Source of the DNA: Aliarcobacter sp.
GTDB lineage: Bacteria > Campylobacterota > Campylobacteria > Campylobacterales > Arcobacteraceae
DNA length: 15,643 bases
Direction of reading: 5' to 3'
Assembly: GCA_023268955.1 (NCBI GenBank)
Contig: JALRJW010000298.1
Span: 1 to 15,643 of the forward strand
Position 1 is the first letter of the stretch. Every line of letters begins with the position of its first letter. Shown one piece after another: positions 1 to 7,506 of this stretch. The translations under genes and the position numbers were made by a program. The notes beneath the pieces were generated by a model. That model saw only the letters and a list, made by a program, of their open reading frames with translations. It was not told the DNA's origin and did not search any database.

Positions 1-132
1 CGGTGTAATCACATTACAGGTCATCATTATCCAGTAAGCCCACCAATAAGGACCAAATGCCCTGTTTACAAAAGCATATTGTTCATAAACAACACCAGAA
101 TACCAGGCAATAAATAGCTCTGTAATATAGGC
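1..132 (-). other. NrfD/ActC-like membrane-protein fragment joined in frame to rsmH
   Basis: These 44 codons encode a hydrophobic, aromatic-rich segment with the pattern ELFIAWYSGxxYE followed by NRAFGPYWWAYW and CNVITP. That pattern is characteristic of quinone-interacting membrane subunits of the NrfD superfamily, particularly ActC/ActF of alternative complex III and related molybdopterin oxidoreductases. It has no counterpart in RsmH. The fragment is internal to such a protein: its own start and end are absent. The match is from recognition of the motif, not from a search. Confidence 0.7.
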
Positions 133-816
133 AATACCTACAATACAATCTTTTGGTTTAATGCTTTCAATTGAATCAAATAATCTTTCTAAAACACCTA
201 GTTCATCATTTACTTCAATTCTAATACCTTGAAAAGGCAAAGTTGCAGGGTGAAGTTTCCCTTTATGCATTTTTTTTGCTATAAATTCACTAAGCTCTTT
301 TGCAGAACTAAAAGGTCTGTTATTTACAATTAGTGAAGCTAATTTTTTATACTCTTTAACTTCTCCGTAATCTTTAAAAACCCTTTCAAGTTCAACGCTA
401 GAATAAGTATTAACAACAAATGAAGCATCTAAAGTCTGATTTTGATCCATTCTCATATCTAAAACTTCACTATTAAAACCAAAACCTCTTTCCTCTTTGT
501 CTAACTGCAATGATGAAACACCAATATCTGCTAAAATACCTTTAATTTTATACTCTTGAAAAGATTTTAGTACATGTTCAAAGTTGCCTTTATTAAAAGT
601 TACCCTACTTTCATACTCTTTTAGTCTATTAGCGCTAAAAGCCAAAGCTTCATCATCTTGGTCATTGCATATTAATTTAACATATGGATTTTGAGCCAAA
701 AGACCAGAACTATGCCCTGCATATCCTGTGGTGCAATCTATAATATATCCATCATTGATTTCACTGAAAGTTTCTAAAACTTCATTGTACAAAACAGGTA
801 TGTGGGGTATATTCAT
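1..816 (-). CDS. rsmH: RsmH 16S rRNA (cytosine-1402-N4)-methyltransferase, N-terminal ~228 residues, then NrfD-like sequence; open at window edge
   Basis: The first 228 codons match RsmH, which N4-methylates C1402 of 16S rRNA in the decoding centre using S-adenosylmethionine. Visible motifs are IPVL near the start, the SAM loop DCTTGYAGHS (27-36), ND at 51-52, LADIGVSSLQLD (95-106), DMRMD (120-124) and FQGIRIEVN (about 195-203). In the family the text after IKPKDCIVGI should continue ISFHSLEDR. Instead the same frame reads AYITELFIAWYSG, then GPYWWAYW and CNVITP (229-272), a signature of NrfD/ActC-type membrane subunits. No stop occurs before base 1. The ATG has an AAGGA site (825-829). Either the gene is fused or truncated by rearrangement, or the edge is a chimeric join. 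Identity of the first part is near certain; continuity is doubtful. Confidence 0.85.
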   Translation of the reverse strand, partial: MNIPHIPVLYNEVLETFSEINDGYIIDCTTGYAGHSSGLLAQNPYVKLICNDQDDEALAFSANRLKEYESRVTFNKGNFEHVLKSFQEYKIKGILADIGVSSLQLDKEERGFGFNSEVLDMRMDQNQTLDASFVVNTYSSVELERVFKDYGEVKEYKKLASLIVNNRPFSSAKELSEFIAKKMHKGKLHPATLPFQGIRIEVNDELGVLERLFDSIESIKPKDCIVGIAYITELFIAWYSGVVYEQYAFVNRAFGPYWWAYWIMMTCNVITP

Positions 817-877
817 TAAAACAGTCCTTATTATAATTAATATATAATACCAAAAATAATATTTAAGGCATTTTAAA
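817..877. promoter_or_regulatory. divergent promoter region between rsmH and the aldolase-like gene
   Basis: This 61-base A+T-rich gap separates two divergent genes. A TATAAT hexamer at 843-848 is placed correctly to be the -10 box of the plus-strand gene, whose ATG lies 29 bases further on. An AAGG site (865-868) precedes that ATG by nine bases. For rsmH an AAGGA site lies on the other strand at 829-825. A second TATAAT at 832-837 reads on the plus strand. No convincing -35 box is seen, as is usual for Campylobacterota sigma-70 promoters. Confidence 0.4.
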
Positions 878-1453
878 ATGGTAGACAAAGCTATAGTAAA
901 TCAACTTACAGATCTTTCTTTAACAATGTTTAGAAAAAACTTCTTTGGTATCTATCATGGTGCAATCTCAGCTAAGCTTGATACAGAAAGCTTTGTAATC
1001 AATACCAGAGATGCTATTTTCGATGAAATGTCTTCAAAATCTTTTTGTGAATTAAACTTAAACAAACAAGATTACAGATGGAATATAGCAAGTATAGAAT
1101 CATATGTTCACTCATCAATATATTCAAATATTCATGAAGCGAAATTCATAGCATTTGGTATGCCTATTTATACAACAGCTTATACATTAGTTCATGACAG
1201 AATCAAATTTGAAGATTATTTTGGTGCTACAACTTTTGGAAGTTTAGAAGTTTATAATCCTGGTGATTTTAAAACTTGGTATGATAGAAATTCATTAGAA
1301 ATAACTAGATATTTAAAAGAGTCAATTCATAACACAATGATAATAAAAGGTATAGGAACTTACATTTACGATAGGGACTTAACAGAGCTTGTAAAGAAGG
1401 TAGCTATACTTGAAAACTCTGTAAGACTTTTGAGTACAAAAAGCAGTTTTTAA
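878..1453 (+). CDS. class II aldolase/adducin-fold protein lacking the metal-binding histidines
   Basis: The 191-residue product has the layout and length of the class II aldolase/adducin N-terminal domain (FucA, AraD family), whose enzymes bind zinc through a HxH pair, a third histidine and a nearby glutamate. Landmarks are the N-terminal FGIYHGAISAKL, a glutamate followed by a histidine in SIESYVHSSIY (E74, H78), and the helix LVKKVAILENSVRLL at the end. Aligned by eye to FucA, the HxH pair falls on F93-G94-M95 and the HHG site falls on K157-G158-I159, so all three histidine ligands are gone. It is therefore probably not a metal-dependent aldolase, and its role is unknown. It stands alone between divergent rsmH and the HU gene. 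Confidence 0.7.
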   Translation: MVDKAIVNQLTDLSLTMFRKNFFGIYHGAISAKLDTESFVINTRDAIFDEMSSKSFCELNLNKQDYRWNIASIESYVHSSIYSNIHEAKFIAFGMPIYTTAYTLVHDRIKFEDYFGATTFGSLEVYNPGDFKTWYDRNSLEITRYLKESIHNTMIIKGIGTYIYDRDLTELVKKVAILENSVRLLSTKSSF

Positions 1454-1588
1454 CCAAAAATTACTAAAAAATAACAAATTATTGCTTTTTTATTGAATTA
1501 TAATTAAAAAACCCCCATTTTTAAAGCTTTTTTAAAGGTTTGATAGTATAAAGTTTATAAATTTATTTTTAATTAAGGAGTTCTAGGT
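1454..1588 (+). promoter_or_regulatory. HU gene leader and likely promoter
   Basis: The gap holds A/T tracts and candidate -10 boxes TATAAA at 1547-1552 (preceded by TGATAG, an extended -10 look) and 1556-1561. An excellent ribosome site, AAGGAG at 1575-1580, lies eight bases before the ATG, fitting a highly expressed gene. A weak dyad (AAACC ... GGTTT) lies around 1509-1541 and could serve as terminator for the preceding gene, but its stem is short. Confidence 0.4.
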
Positions 1589-1864
1589 ATGAACAAGGCA
1601 GAATTTATAGATGCAGTAGCAGAAAAAGCAGGATTATCAAAAAAAGATGCAAAAGGTGCAGTTGATGCAGTATTAGATACAATTACAGATGCATTAGCAA
1701 AAAAAGAATCAGTTAGTTTCATTGGATTTGGTACTTTTACTACTTCTGATAGAGCAGCAAGAACAGCAAAAGTTCCAGGAACTGATAAAACTGTTAACGT
1801 ACCAGCTACTACAGTTGCTAAATTCAAAGTTGGTAAAGCATTAAAAGAAGCAGTAGCTAAATAA
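1589..1864 (+). CDS. hup: HU-family DNA-binding protein
   Basis: This is a full-length 91-residue HU-type nucleoid protein, a homodimer that binds and bends DNA with little sequence preference. It opens MNKAEFIDAVAEKAGLSKKDA, with the helical dimerisation half at 1-45, then FIGFGTFTTSDRAAR (44-58), the beta-arm around the intercalating proline (VPGTDKTVNVPA) and the C-terminal FKVGKALKEAV helix. The arm sequence KVPGTDK differs from the usual RNPxTG but keeps proline and glycine. It is a single-gene unit with a strong AAGGAG ribosome site and its own terminator. Whether it acts as HU or has IHF-like preferences cannot be told from sequence. Confidence 0.95.
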   Translation: MNKAEFIDAVAEKAGLSKKDAKGAVDAVLDTITDALAKKESVSFIGFGTFTTSDRAARTAKVPGTDKTVNVPATTVAKFKVGKALKEAVAK

Positions 1865-1886
1865 TTTTATTTAAAACAACTTCTCT

Positions 1887-1914
1887 AAAGGATGGCATAT
1901 GTCATCCTTTTTTT
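1887..1914 (+). terminator. rho-independent terminator of the HU gene
   Basis: An 8-bp stem (AAAGGATG, 1887-1894, with CATCCTTT, 1903-1910) encloses an 8-base loop and is followed directly by further T residues. The T tract touches the stop codon of the convergent kinase gene. In the opposite direction the stem lacks a good T tract, so it is mainly a plus-strand terminator. Confidence 0.85.
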
Positions 1915-3016
1915 ATGCCTTTAATTTTGGGATTATTATTTCTGTTACAACTCCATTTTCACTATTTACTAGATTAATATTTCCTTCCATTGAATTTTCA
2001 ATAATCATTTTAGACATGTAAAGACCTATTCCTGTTCCATCTGACTTATATTTTGTAGTGAAGTATGGTTCAAAAACTCTTTTAATAATCTCTTCATCTA
2101 TTCCACCTGCAAAATCAATTATATTAATTAGAACATTATCTGAATTTTCACTAACTAAAACATCAATTCTTTTATCATCAATTTTGTTATCTTCATATGC
2201 ATCATATGAATTTTTAAATATATTTATAATTACTTGCATTAATTCATTTTTGAAGCTAACTAATTTAATATCAGCGTCACAAATCAAATTGATTTTAAGA
2301 TTTGGAAATCTATATGTGTTTATAAAGAAATCTATTGTATCACTAAAAAATATTTTTAAATCAAATTCTTGTTTAGCTTTATCTGGATTAAAAAAGTTTC
2401 TAAAATCATCAATTGTTTCACTCATCTTCTGAATAAGGTTATCACTTTTTGTAAAAAACACTTTAAAAAACTCAGGATCTAAATTTTCACTATCATATTT
2501 AATATTAAGATTAGTAATTAAGCTACTTAAAGCATTTAAAGGTTGTCTCCATTGATGGGCAATATTTCCAATCATTTCTCCCATTGAAACCATTTTTTCA
2601 GACTGTATAATGATTTTTTGTTGTATTTTAATTTCTTCTTTTAATCTTATTTTTTCGTATATTGAAACTATTTTGTCATAAAGTTTGTTCACCAAAATTG
2701 GTTTAATTATATAAGCATCAATATTCAAATCAACTGCTTGAATTATATATTCACTTTCTGTGTTAGCTGAAATTAAAATAATTGGTTGATCAGGATTGTC
2801 TTTTTTAATTTGTTTTGACATTTCAATACCATTAATACTAGGCATATTTATATCACTGATTATAATTTGGGGTTTATGCTCATAATATAATTGAAGTGCA
2901 TCATTGGCATTATTTGCTGCATACACATTTTTAGATATTTTACTTAGAAATACTTCTAAACTTTCTAAAGCTAGTAAATCATCTTCTACTATTAAAATTG
3001 AGTCTAATTTTATCAT
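1913..3016 (-). CDS. soluble response regulator-histidine kinase (REC-HisKA-HATPase)
   Basis: The 367-residue protein has no membrane segment. An N-terminal receiver (about 5-120) carries EDD at 11-13, phospho-acceptor D55 in IIISDINMP, S83 and K105. After a short helical linker (120-140) comes a dimerisation domain with H154 in HQWRQPLN, a kinase type abundant in Campylobacterota. The ATPase domain follows with N268 in the N-box, DFAGGID (301-307), PYFTTK and GTGIGL. All catalytic features look intact. It is the last gene of a four-gene operon, 22 bases after the symporter, with an AAAAGG ribosome site. A receiver at the N-terminus suggests that phosphorylation by another kinase, perhaps the membrane kinase upstream, tunes its activity. 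Its own output regulator is not in the window. Confidence 0.9.
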   Translation of the reverse strand: MIKLDSILIVEDDLLALESLEVFLSKISKNVYAANNANDALQLYYEHKPQIIISDINMPSINGIEMSKQIKKDNPDQPIILISANTESEYIIQAVDLNIDAYIIKPILVNKLYDKIVSIYEKIRLKEEIKIQQKIIIQSEKMVSMGEMIGNIAHQWRQPLNALSSLITNLNIKYDSENLDPEFFKVFFTKSDNLIQKMSETIDDFRNFFNPDKAKQEFDLKIFFSDTIDFFINTYRFPNLKINLICDADIKLVSFKNELMQVIINIFKNSYDAYEDNKIDDKRIDVLVSENSDNVLINIIDFAGGIDEEIIKRVFEPYFTTKYKSDGTGIGLYMSKMIIENSMEGNINLVNSENGVVTEIIIPKLKA

Positions 3017-3038
3017 TTAATTACCTTTTAGATTTTAA

Positions 3039-4775
3039 TTATAAATATTTCCTTTTTAAAGATAATATTTGAGCTACATTTGATATTCTTTTGGAAATAT
3101 CAACTGAATATTTACTATCATTTATTAATGAAGTTGCCATTGAACTATCAATCATATTATTTCTAATTAATTTATCAATTTTTCTATTTTTAATATAATC
3201 TATTTTATCTAGTCTTCTTTTAGATTTTTCCAACTGTTCATTATATTCAGCTTTATTCTCGCTGTTTTTAATTTTATCTATAAGTACAATCATACTTGCG
3301 ATATTAATTCTTAACTTATTATATTGTTTGTGGATATTTATATTTGGGCTTTTAAAATATTTATTTATATTTTTTTGTAAATATTTTACATCTTTAACAG
3401 CTTCAACTAAATCTCTGCAAGCAAATTTAATTTTTGAGACTTCCCTCTTTTGATTAAAATCCATGTTTTGTTCATATATTGTTGCATAATACATAATATC
3501 ACTATATAAAGATTTTATTTTTTTATTGTAAAAATCATCAACATCTGTTTGTATAAAATCATTTTTTGATTTTATAATCCTACCTAAATGATCTTTACCA
3601 AAAATATCATGTCTGTGTAAATTCAAAGAATGTGAAATAACTTCTATTGAATTATCATAAAGTCTTTCTAGCTCTTTAATTAAGGCAATCATTGCAATAT
3701 TTGGTATATCTTTATGGTTGTGTTCAAGATATATTGATTTTTCAACATTCTCATCTATAGTTTTTATAAAAAGTGTTTCTAAAAATTTTACAAGTTTTGA
3801 GGTAAAAGGTGCTACTAAAATTACACCAATGATATTAAATAGAGTATGAAATATAGCTAATTGCATAATATAATCATCCTTTTGAAGTCCTACAAAATTT
3901 GAGATTTCTAAAACTAAACTTGCAAGTTGATTTAAAAATATTATTGCAAAAATAGCCGTAACAAAATTAAAAATAAAATGTGCAACAGCTAACCTTTTAC
4001 CATTTTCATTAGAAGCTAATGCTCCCATAACAGCAGTTATTGTTGTACCAATGTTTGCTCCAATTGCAAGCTCTAAAGCGTTAATATAGATTATTTGATT
4101 TGTAGCTAATGCTGTAATTATTAAAGCTAATGTTGCACTACTTGATTGAATAATAATAGTTGCAAACATTCCAATTAAAACATATACAATAAGTCCTAAA
4201 CTACCTTCCATGGCAAAACTAGCTAAATTTAAACCCTCTTTTAAAGTTTCAAATCCATCTTTCATATAATTAATACCTAGAAAAACAAAACCTAATCCCA
4301 TTAAGATAAAACCAAAAGCATTTAAAGTTTTATGTGATGTAAATTTAAAAATAACACCAAATATTAACATTGGCATTGCAAATGTAGAAATATTTATTTT
4401 CACACCAAAATAGCTAACAATCCATGCAGTTGTAGTAGTTCCTATATTTGATCCAAAAATTACACCAATAGCACCACTTAAACTAATAAGTCCTGCACCT
4501 AAAAAAGATATAACAATTATAGATATTAAAGATGAACTTTGAATCACAGAAGTCGTCAAAATACCTGTAGAAATAGATTTAAATAGATTACTAGTAGATT
4601 TTTCAATAATATTTTCAAGATATCCCCCTGAAAATCCTTTAAATCCATCTTCCATAAATAGCATACCAATTAAAAAAATAGAAATCCCAAAAACTATTAT
4701 TTGAAAATTGTTATTTAAATATAGAAGTGCAAATATAAATATTAAAAATACGATAAACAAGACTTTTTTAAGCAC
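3039..4775 (-). CDS. Na+/phosphate-type symporter with PhoU-like C-terminal domain
   Basis: The 578-residue protein belongs to the NptA/PNaS (Na/Pi cotransporter II) family. Two inverted-repeat halves each contain the family signature: TSVIQSSS (75-82) with GSNIGTTTT (108-116), and IIIQSSSATLA (208-217) with GANIGTT (239-245). Eight or so hydrophobic segments fill residues 5-335. Residues about 350-578 are a charged, helical PhoU-like cytoplasmic domain, which in this family is thought to regulate transport. The start is GTG, supported by AAAGG seven bases upstream. It lies 14 bases after the membrane kinase gene. Phosphate or a phosphate analogue such as arsenate is the likely substrate from family knowledge, but sequence does not fix it. 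Confidence 0.88.
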   Translation of the reverse strand: MLKKVLFIVFLIFIFALLYLNNNFQIIVFGISIFLIGMLFMEDGFKGFSGGYLENIIEKSTSNLFKSISTGILTTSVIQSSSLISIIVISFLGAGLISLSGAIGVIFGSNIGTTTTAWIVSYFGVKINISTFAMPMLIFGVIFKFTSHKTLNAFGFILMGLGFVFLGINYMKDGFETLKEGLNLASFAMEGSLGLIVYVLIGMFATIIIQSSSATLALIITALATNQIIYINALELAIGANIGTTITAVMGALASNENGKRLAVAHFIFNFVTAIFAIIFLNQLASLVLEISNFVGLQKDDYIMQLAIFHTLFNIIGVILVAPFTSKLVKFLETLFIKTIDENVEKSIYLEHNHKDIPNIAMIALIKELERLYDNSIEVISHSLNLHRHDIFGKDHLGRIIKSKNDFIQTDVDDFYNKKIKSLYSDIMYYATIYEQNMDFNQKREVSKIKFACRDLVEAVKDVKYLQKNINKYFKSPNINIHKQYNKLRINIASMIVLIDKIKNSENKAEYNEQLEKSKRRLDKIDYIKNRKIDKLIRNNMIDSSMATSLINDSKYSVDISKRISNVAQILSLKRKYL

Positions 4776-4789
4776 TCTAAGCCTTTAAA

Positions 4790-6715
4790 TTATGATAATA
4801 ATTGATCAATTTCTTTTTTCAATAAATTTTTATCAAAGGGTTTTCTACAAACATAATTACTTAGTTCAGTGATATTTTCTTCTAAATTATCAATTTCATC
4901 TGAAATAACAATCAGTTTTGAACTAATATTATTTATAATATCAGATATATCTTTTAATTCTATATTAGATAAATCCATAATTACAAGATCATAATTGTTA
5001 TTTTCTAAAGAATCTTCTAATTTATCAAGACTATTAATTTGAGTTAATTCATAACTTTTTTTCAACTCTACTGCAAAATGCATGAATGAAATTGGATCTT
5101 GATTTAATAGAATTATTTTTTTAATCTCTTTTAAACTTGTTACTATATCTTTATCTTTTATTTTAGATTCTAAGTGATTTACTTTATTGGTTGAAGTAAT
5201 TTTTTTCTCTACATCCAAACTATTTTTGTTTCTTGGTATAAATTTCTTAATATTTGAATTTGAAATAGATGATGCTGTTTTAATATTTTTTGATAAAATA
5301 ACTGTAAATGTGGTTCCATAACCTTCTATACTTTCAACAAATATATCTCCATTTAACATTTTAGATAATTCTTTACAAATTGCTAATCCTAATCCAGTAC
5401 CACCATATTTTCTATTAAAATTTCCATCACCTTGCTTGAATCTATCGAAAATATTTAAAAGCTTATCTGAACTAATTCCTATACCATTATCTTTAACTAC
5501 AAGTTCAAATGTATTTTCATCTAAACTTTTTCCACTTAGTAATATTTCTCCATTATTTGTAAACTTAATAGCATTACTTAATAAATTTTTAATAATTTGT
5601 TTAATTCTAACAGCATCACTTATGATATCATCCAAATTATCATCTAAATTTATAAGTAATTTAACATCTTTACTAATGATTTGAGGCTCAAATATATCTT
5701 TCATTTCATCGAATATATCAATCATGCTCACATGTTCAATCTCTAAATTTAATTCACCTGCTTCAATTTTAGAAATATCTAATATATCGTTAATTAAATA
5801 TAATAAATCATTTCCACATGAATTTATAATTTGCAGATTTTTAACTTGTTTTTCATCAAGTCTACCTTGTTTATTTTTCATCATAACTGATGAAATAACA
5901 TTTATTGAATTAAGTGGTGTTTTTAATTCATGACTCATATTTGCTAAAAATTGATCTTTATGTATATTAGCTTGCAGTAAATCATTCTTTTGTTTTCTAA
6001 GTTCAGTTCCTAATTCTTTTAATTTTCTACTTCTTATTTGTAAATCTAAAAGCATACGATTTAAAGCTTTGGATAAAATTCCTATTTCATCTTTATTATC
6101 TTGATATGGAATTTTAGGATTTTTATTTTGTCCAATTTGATTTGCAACTTCTGTAAGTTCACTTAACATAATAGTTAATCTATGGCCAATTAAGTATGAT
6201 AATACCGTAGATATGATAATTTCAACTATAATTATAAAATAGGTAAGGTTTTTGTTTTCTTCTATTAGTTTATAACTATTTGTAACATCAAATATAATAA
6301 ACATAGAACCTAAATGATAGTCGTAATCAAAAATATCTTTTTGAAAAATTATATAGTTTTCACCATTTATAGATATTGGTTTTTTATTTCTAGTTTCAAG
6401 TATACTTTCAATACTTCCATGCTCAAAATTATATTTTGTAGTTAAAATATTACTTTGATTATCTAAAACAATAATAGTATTTACATAATCTAACTTATCA
6501 CTATTAAGAAAAAAATTATCTAAAGTGGCTGTATCTTTTATACTAAGTGGAACTTTAATAAGCTGTTCTAATAAATTAACGTTAGAATCAATAGATTTAT
6601 CAATCAAATTATTTGTTGAATTCTTTATAGCCATAAAATTAATTACAACAATTAATAAAATAAAAAATATCTCTAAAAGAACAAATGAAAGAATAAATCT
6701 ATATTTAAAAGTCAT
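4790..6715 (-). CDS. membrane hybrid sensor histidine kinase with degenerate receiver
   Basis: Domains in the 641 residues run: membrane helix (about 7-30), periplasmic sensor region (31-157, with a Cache/PAS-like YIIFQKDIFD), second helix (158-178), HAMP (about 179-232), coiled coil, HisKA with H262 in FLANMSHELKTPLNS, and HATPase with N377/N381, DNGIGI (409-414), FDRFKQGDG and GGTGLGLAI (438-446). After a linker of about 55 residues is a receiver (532-641) with D581, S605 and K625, but its usual acidic pair reads N538-Q539, with only D540 acidic. Phosphotransfer to this receiver may be weak. The ATG is 8 bases after the binding-protein stop, so the two are almost certainly co-translated. 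That arrangement suggests the binding protein presents ligand to this sensor. Confidence 0.92.
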   Translation of the reverse strand: MTFKYRFILSFVLLEIFFILLIVVINFMAIKNSTNNLIDKSIDSNVNLLEQLIKVPLSIKDTATLDNFFLNSDKLDYVNTIIVLDNQSNILTTKYNFEHGSIESILETRNKKPISINGENYIIFQKDIFDYDYHLGSMFIIFDVTNSYKLIEENKNLTYFIIIVEIIISTVLSYLIGHRLTIMLSELTEVANQIGQNKNPKIPYQDNKDEIGILSKALNRMLLDLQIRSRKLKELGTELRKQKNDLLQANIHKDQFLANMSHELKTPLNSINVISSVMMKNKQGRLDEKQVKNLQIINSCGNDLLYLINDILDISKIEAGELNLEIEHVSMIDIFDEMKDIFEPQIISKDVKLLINLDDNLDDIISDAVRIKQIIKNLLSNAIKFTNNGEILLSGKSLDENTFELVVKDNGIGISSDKLLNIFDRFKQGDGNFNRKYGGTGLGLAICKELSKMLNGDIFVESIEGYGTTFTVILSKNIKTASSISNSNIKKFIPRNKNSLDVEKKITSTNKVNHLESKIKDKDIVTSLKEIKKIILLNQDPISFMHFAVELKKSYELTQINSLDKLEDSLENNNYDLVIMDLSNIELKDISDIINNISSKLIVISDEIDNLEENITELSNYVCRKPFDKNLLKKEIDQLLS

Positions 6716-6723
6716 TGAATTAC

Positions 6724-7506
6724 TTATTTTATATTCATATTTCTAATTACATCATAATCGCTAGTTGTAGTTGAAATAAAGTTTTTTATACTTAATATTG
6801 ATTTTAAATCTTCAGGCATATTTATGAATGCTTTTTTAATTTTCTCAATATCTTCTTTATTCATTCTTGGATGATATGCAATAGGATGTGAAGGATAATC
6901 AGCTGTTTTATAGACAATATTTGTATTTTCTTTATCACTGTGATTTTTGAAATTATTATAGGTTCTAATTATACCACCGCCAACATAACCTATATCTCTA
7001 GCAATACCTTTATAAACAGAATCATGTGAATTTACATATAAAATCTTTGCTTCTTTTTCTAAATCTAAACCAAGTTTTTCTTTTAATTCGTATTTAGTAA
7101 GTAATGTTGCCGCAAAAGCGTTTGGTGCGGGAAATAAAAAAGTTTTATCTTTTAAATTCTCTTTTGTTAATTCTATATCTTTATCTTTTGCAACTAAAAT
7201 ACCAACAATATTTTTATTAGATCGAACTAAAGCGTTATAGTTTTGTTTATTGTTAGCAATTATAAAATGATAAGGATTCATATATGCAAGGTCATAATTA
7301 CCATTATAAAGTTCCTCTTCAAACATAGGAATAGAATTTTTTGTCTTAAAAACAATATTAAGACCTGTTTCTTGTTCTAAGTACTCAGTTATTTTTAACC
7401 ATTTTTGAGAAAGTTTTAAAGGACTTTGTTGTGGAACTACCCCTAATATAATTTCCTTTGAAAATAAGAAAACTGCCAAAAAAGATAAAATCAAAATTTT
7501 TTTCAT
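6724..7506 (-). CDS. PhnD-family periplasmic oxyanion-binding protein
   Basis: The 260-residue protein has a signal peptide (MKKILILSFLAVFLFS, cut near residue 16-17) and the PhnD/Phosphonate-bd fold. Motifs are LGVVPQQSP (21-29), YDLAYMNPYHFI (71-82), FPAPNAFAATLL (125-136), NSHDSVYKGIARDIGYVGGG (159-178) and YPSHPIAYHP (204-213). The oxyanion-binding STS of classical PhnD is replaced by NAF, a variant I associate with PhnD-like proteins linked to sensing. No phnC or phnE ABC subunits are nearby. Instead, a sensor kinase follows by 8 bases. AioX, the arsenite sensor protein, is a PhnD-family precedent for this pairing. It is first in the operon with an AGGA ribosome site. Ligand unknown: phosphate, phosphite, arsenic oxyanion or other. 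Confidence 0.85.
   Translation of the reverse strand: MKKILILSFLAVFLFSKEIILGVVPQQSPLKLSQKWLKITEYLEQETGLNIVFKTKNSIPMFEEELYNGNYDLAYMNPYHFIIANNKQNYNALVRSNKNIVGILVAKDKDIELTKENLKDKTFLFPAPNAFAATLLTKYELKEKLGLDLEKEAKILYVNSHDSVYKGIARDIGYVGGGIIRTYNNFKNHSDKENTNIVYKTADYPSHPIAYHPRMNKEDIEKIKKAFINMPEDLKSILSIKNFISTTTSDYDVIRNMNIK

Noticed and set aside
1509..1541. Possible terminator after the aldolase-like gene
   Set aside because: The stem is only about five A/T-rich pairs with a long loop; not reliable enough to list separately.
1573..1827. Open minus-strand frame opposite the HU gene
   Set aside because: HU is unmistakable on the plus strand, and the antisense frame simply mirrors its alanine-rich codons.
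2058..2432. Open plus-strand frame opposite the receiver-kinase gene
   Set aside because: Shadow of a clear kinase gene; low-complexity Ser/Ile/Leu composition and no family match.
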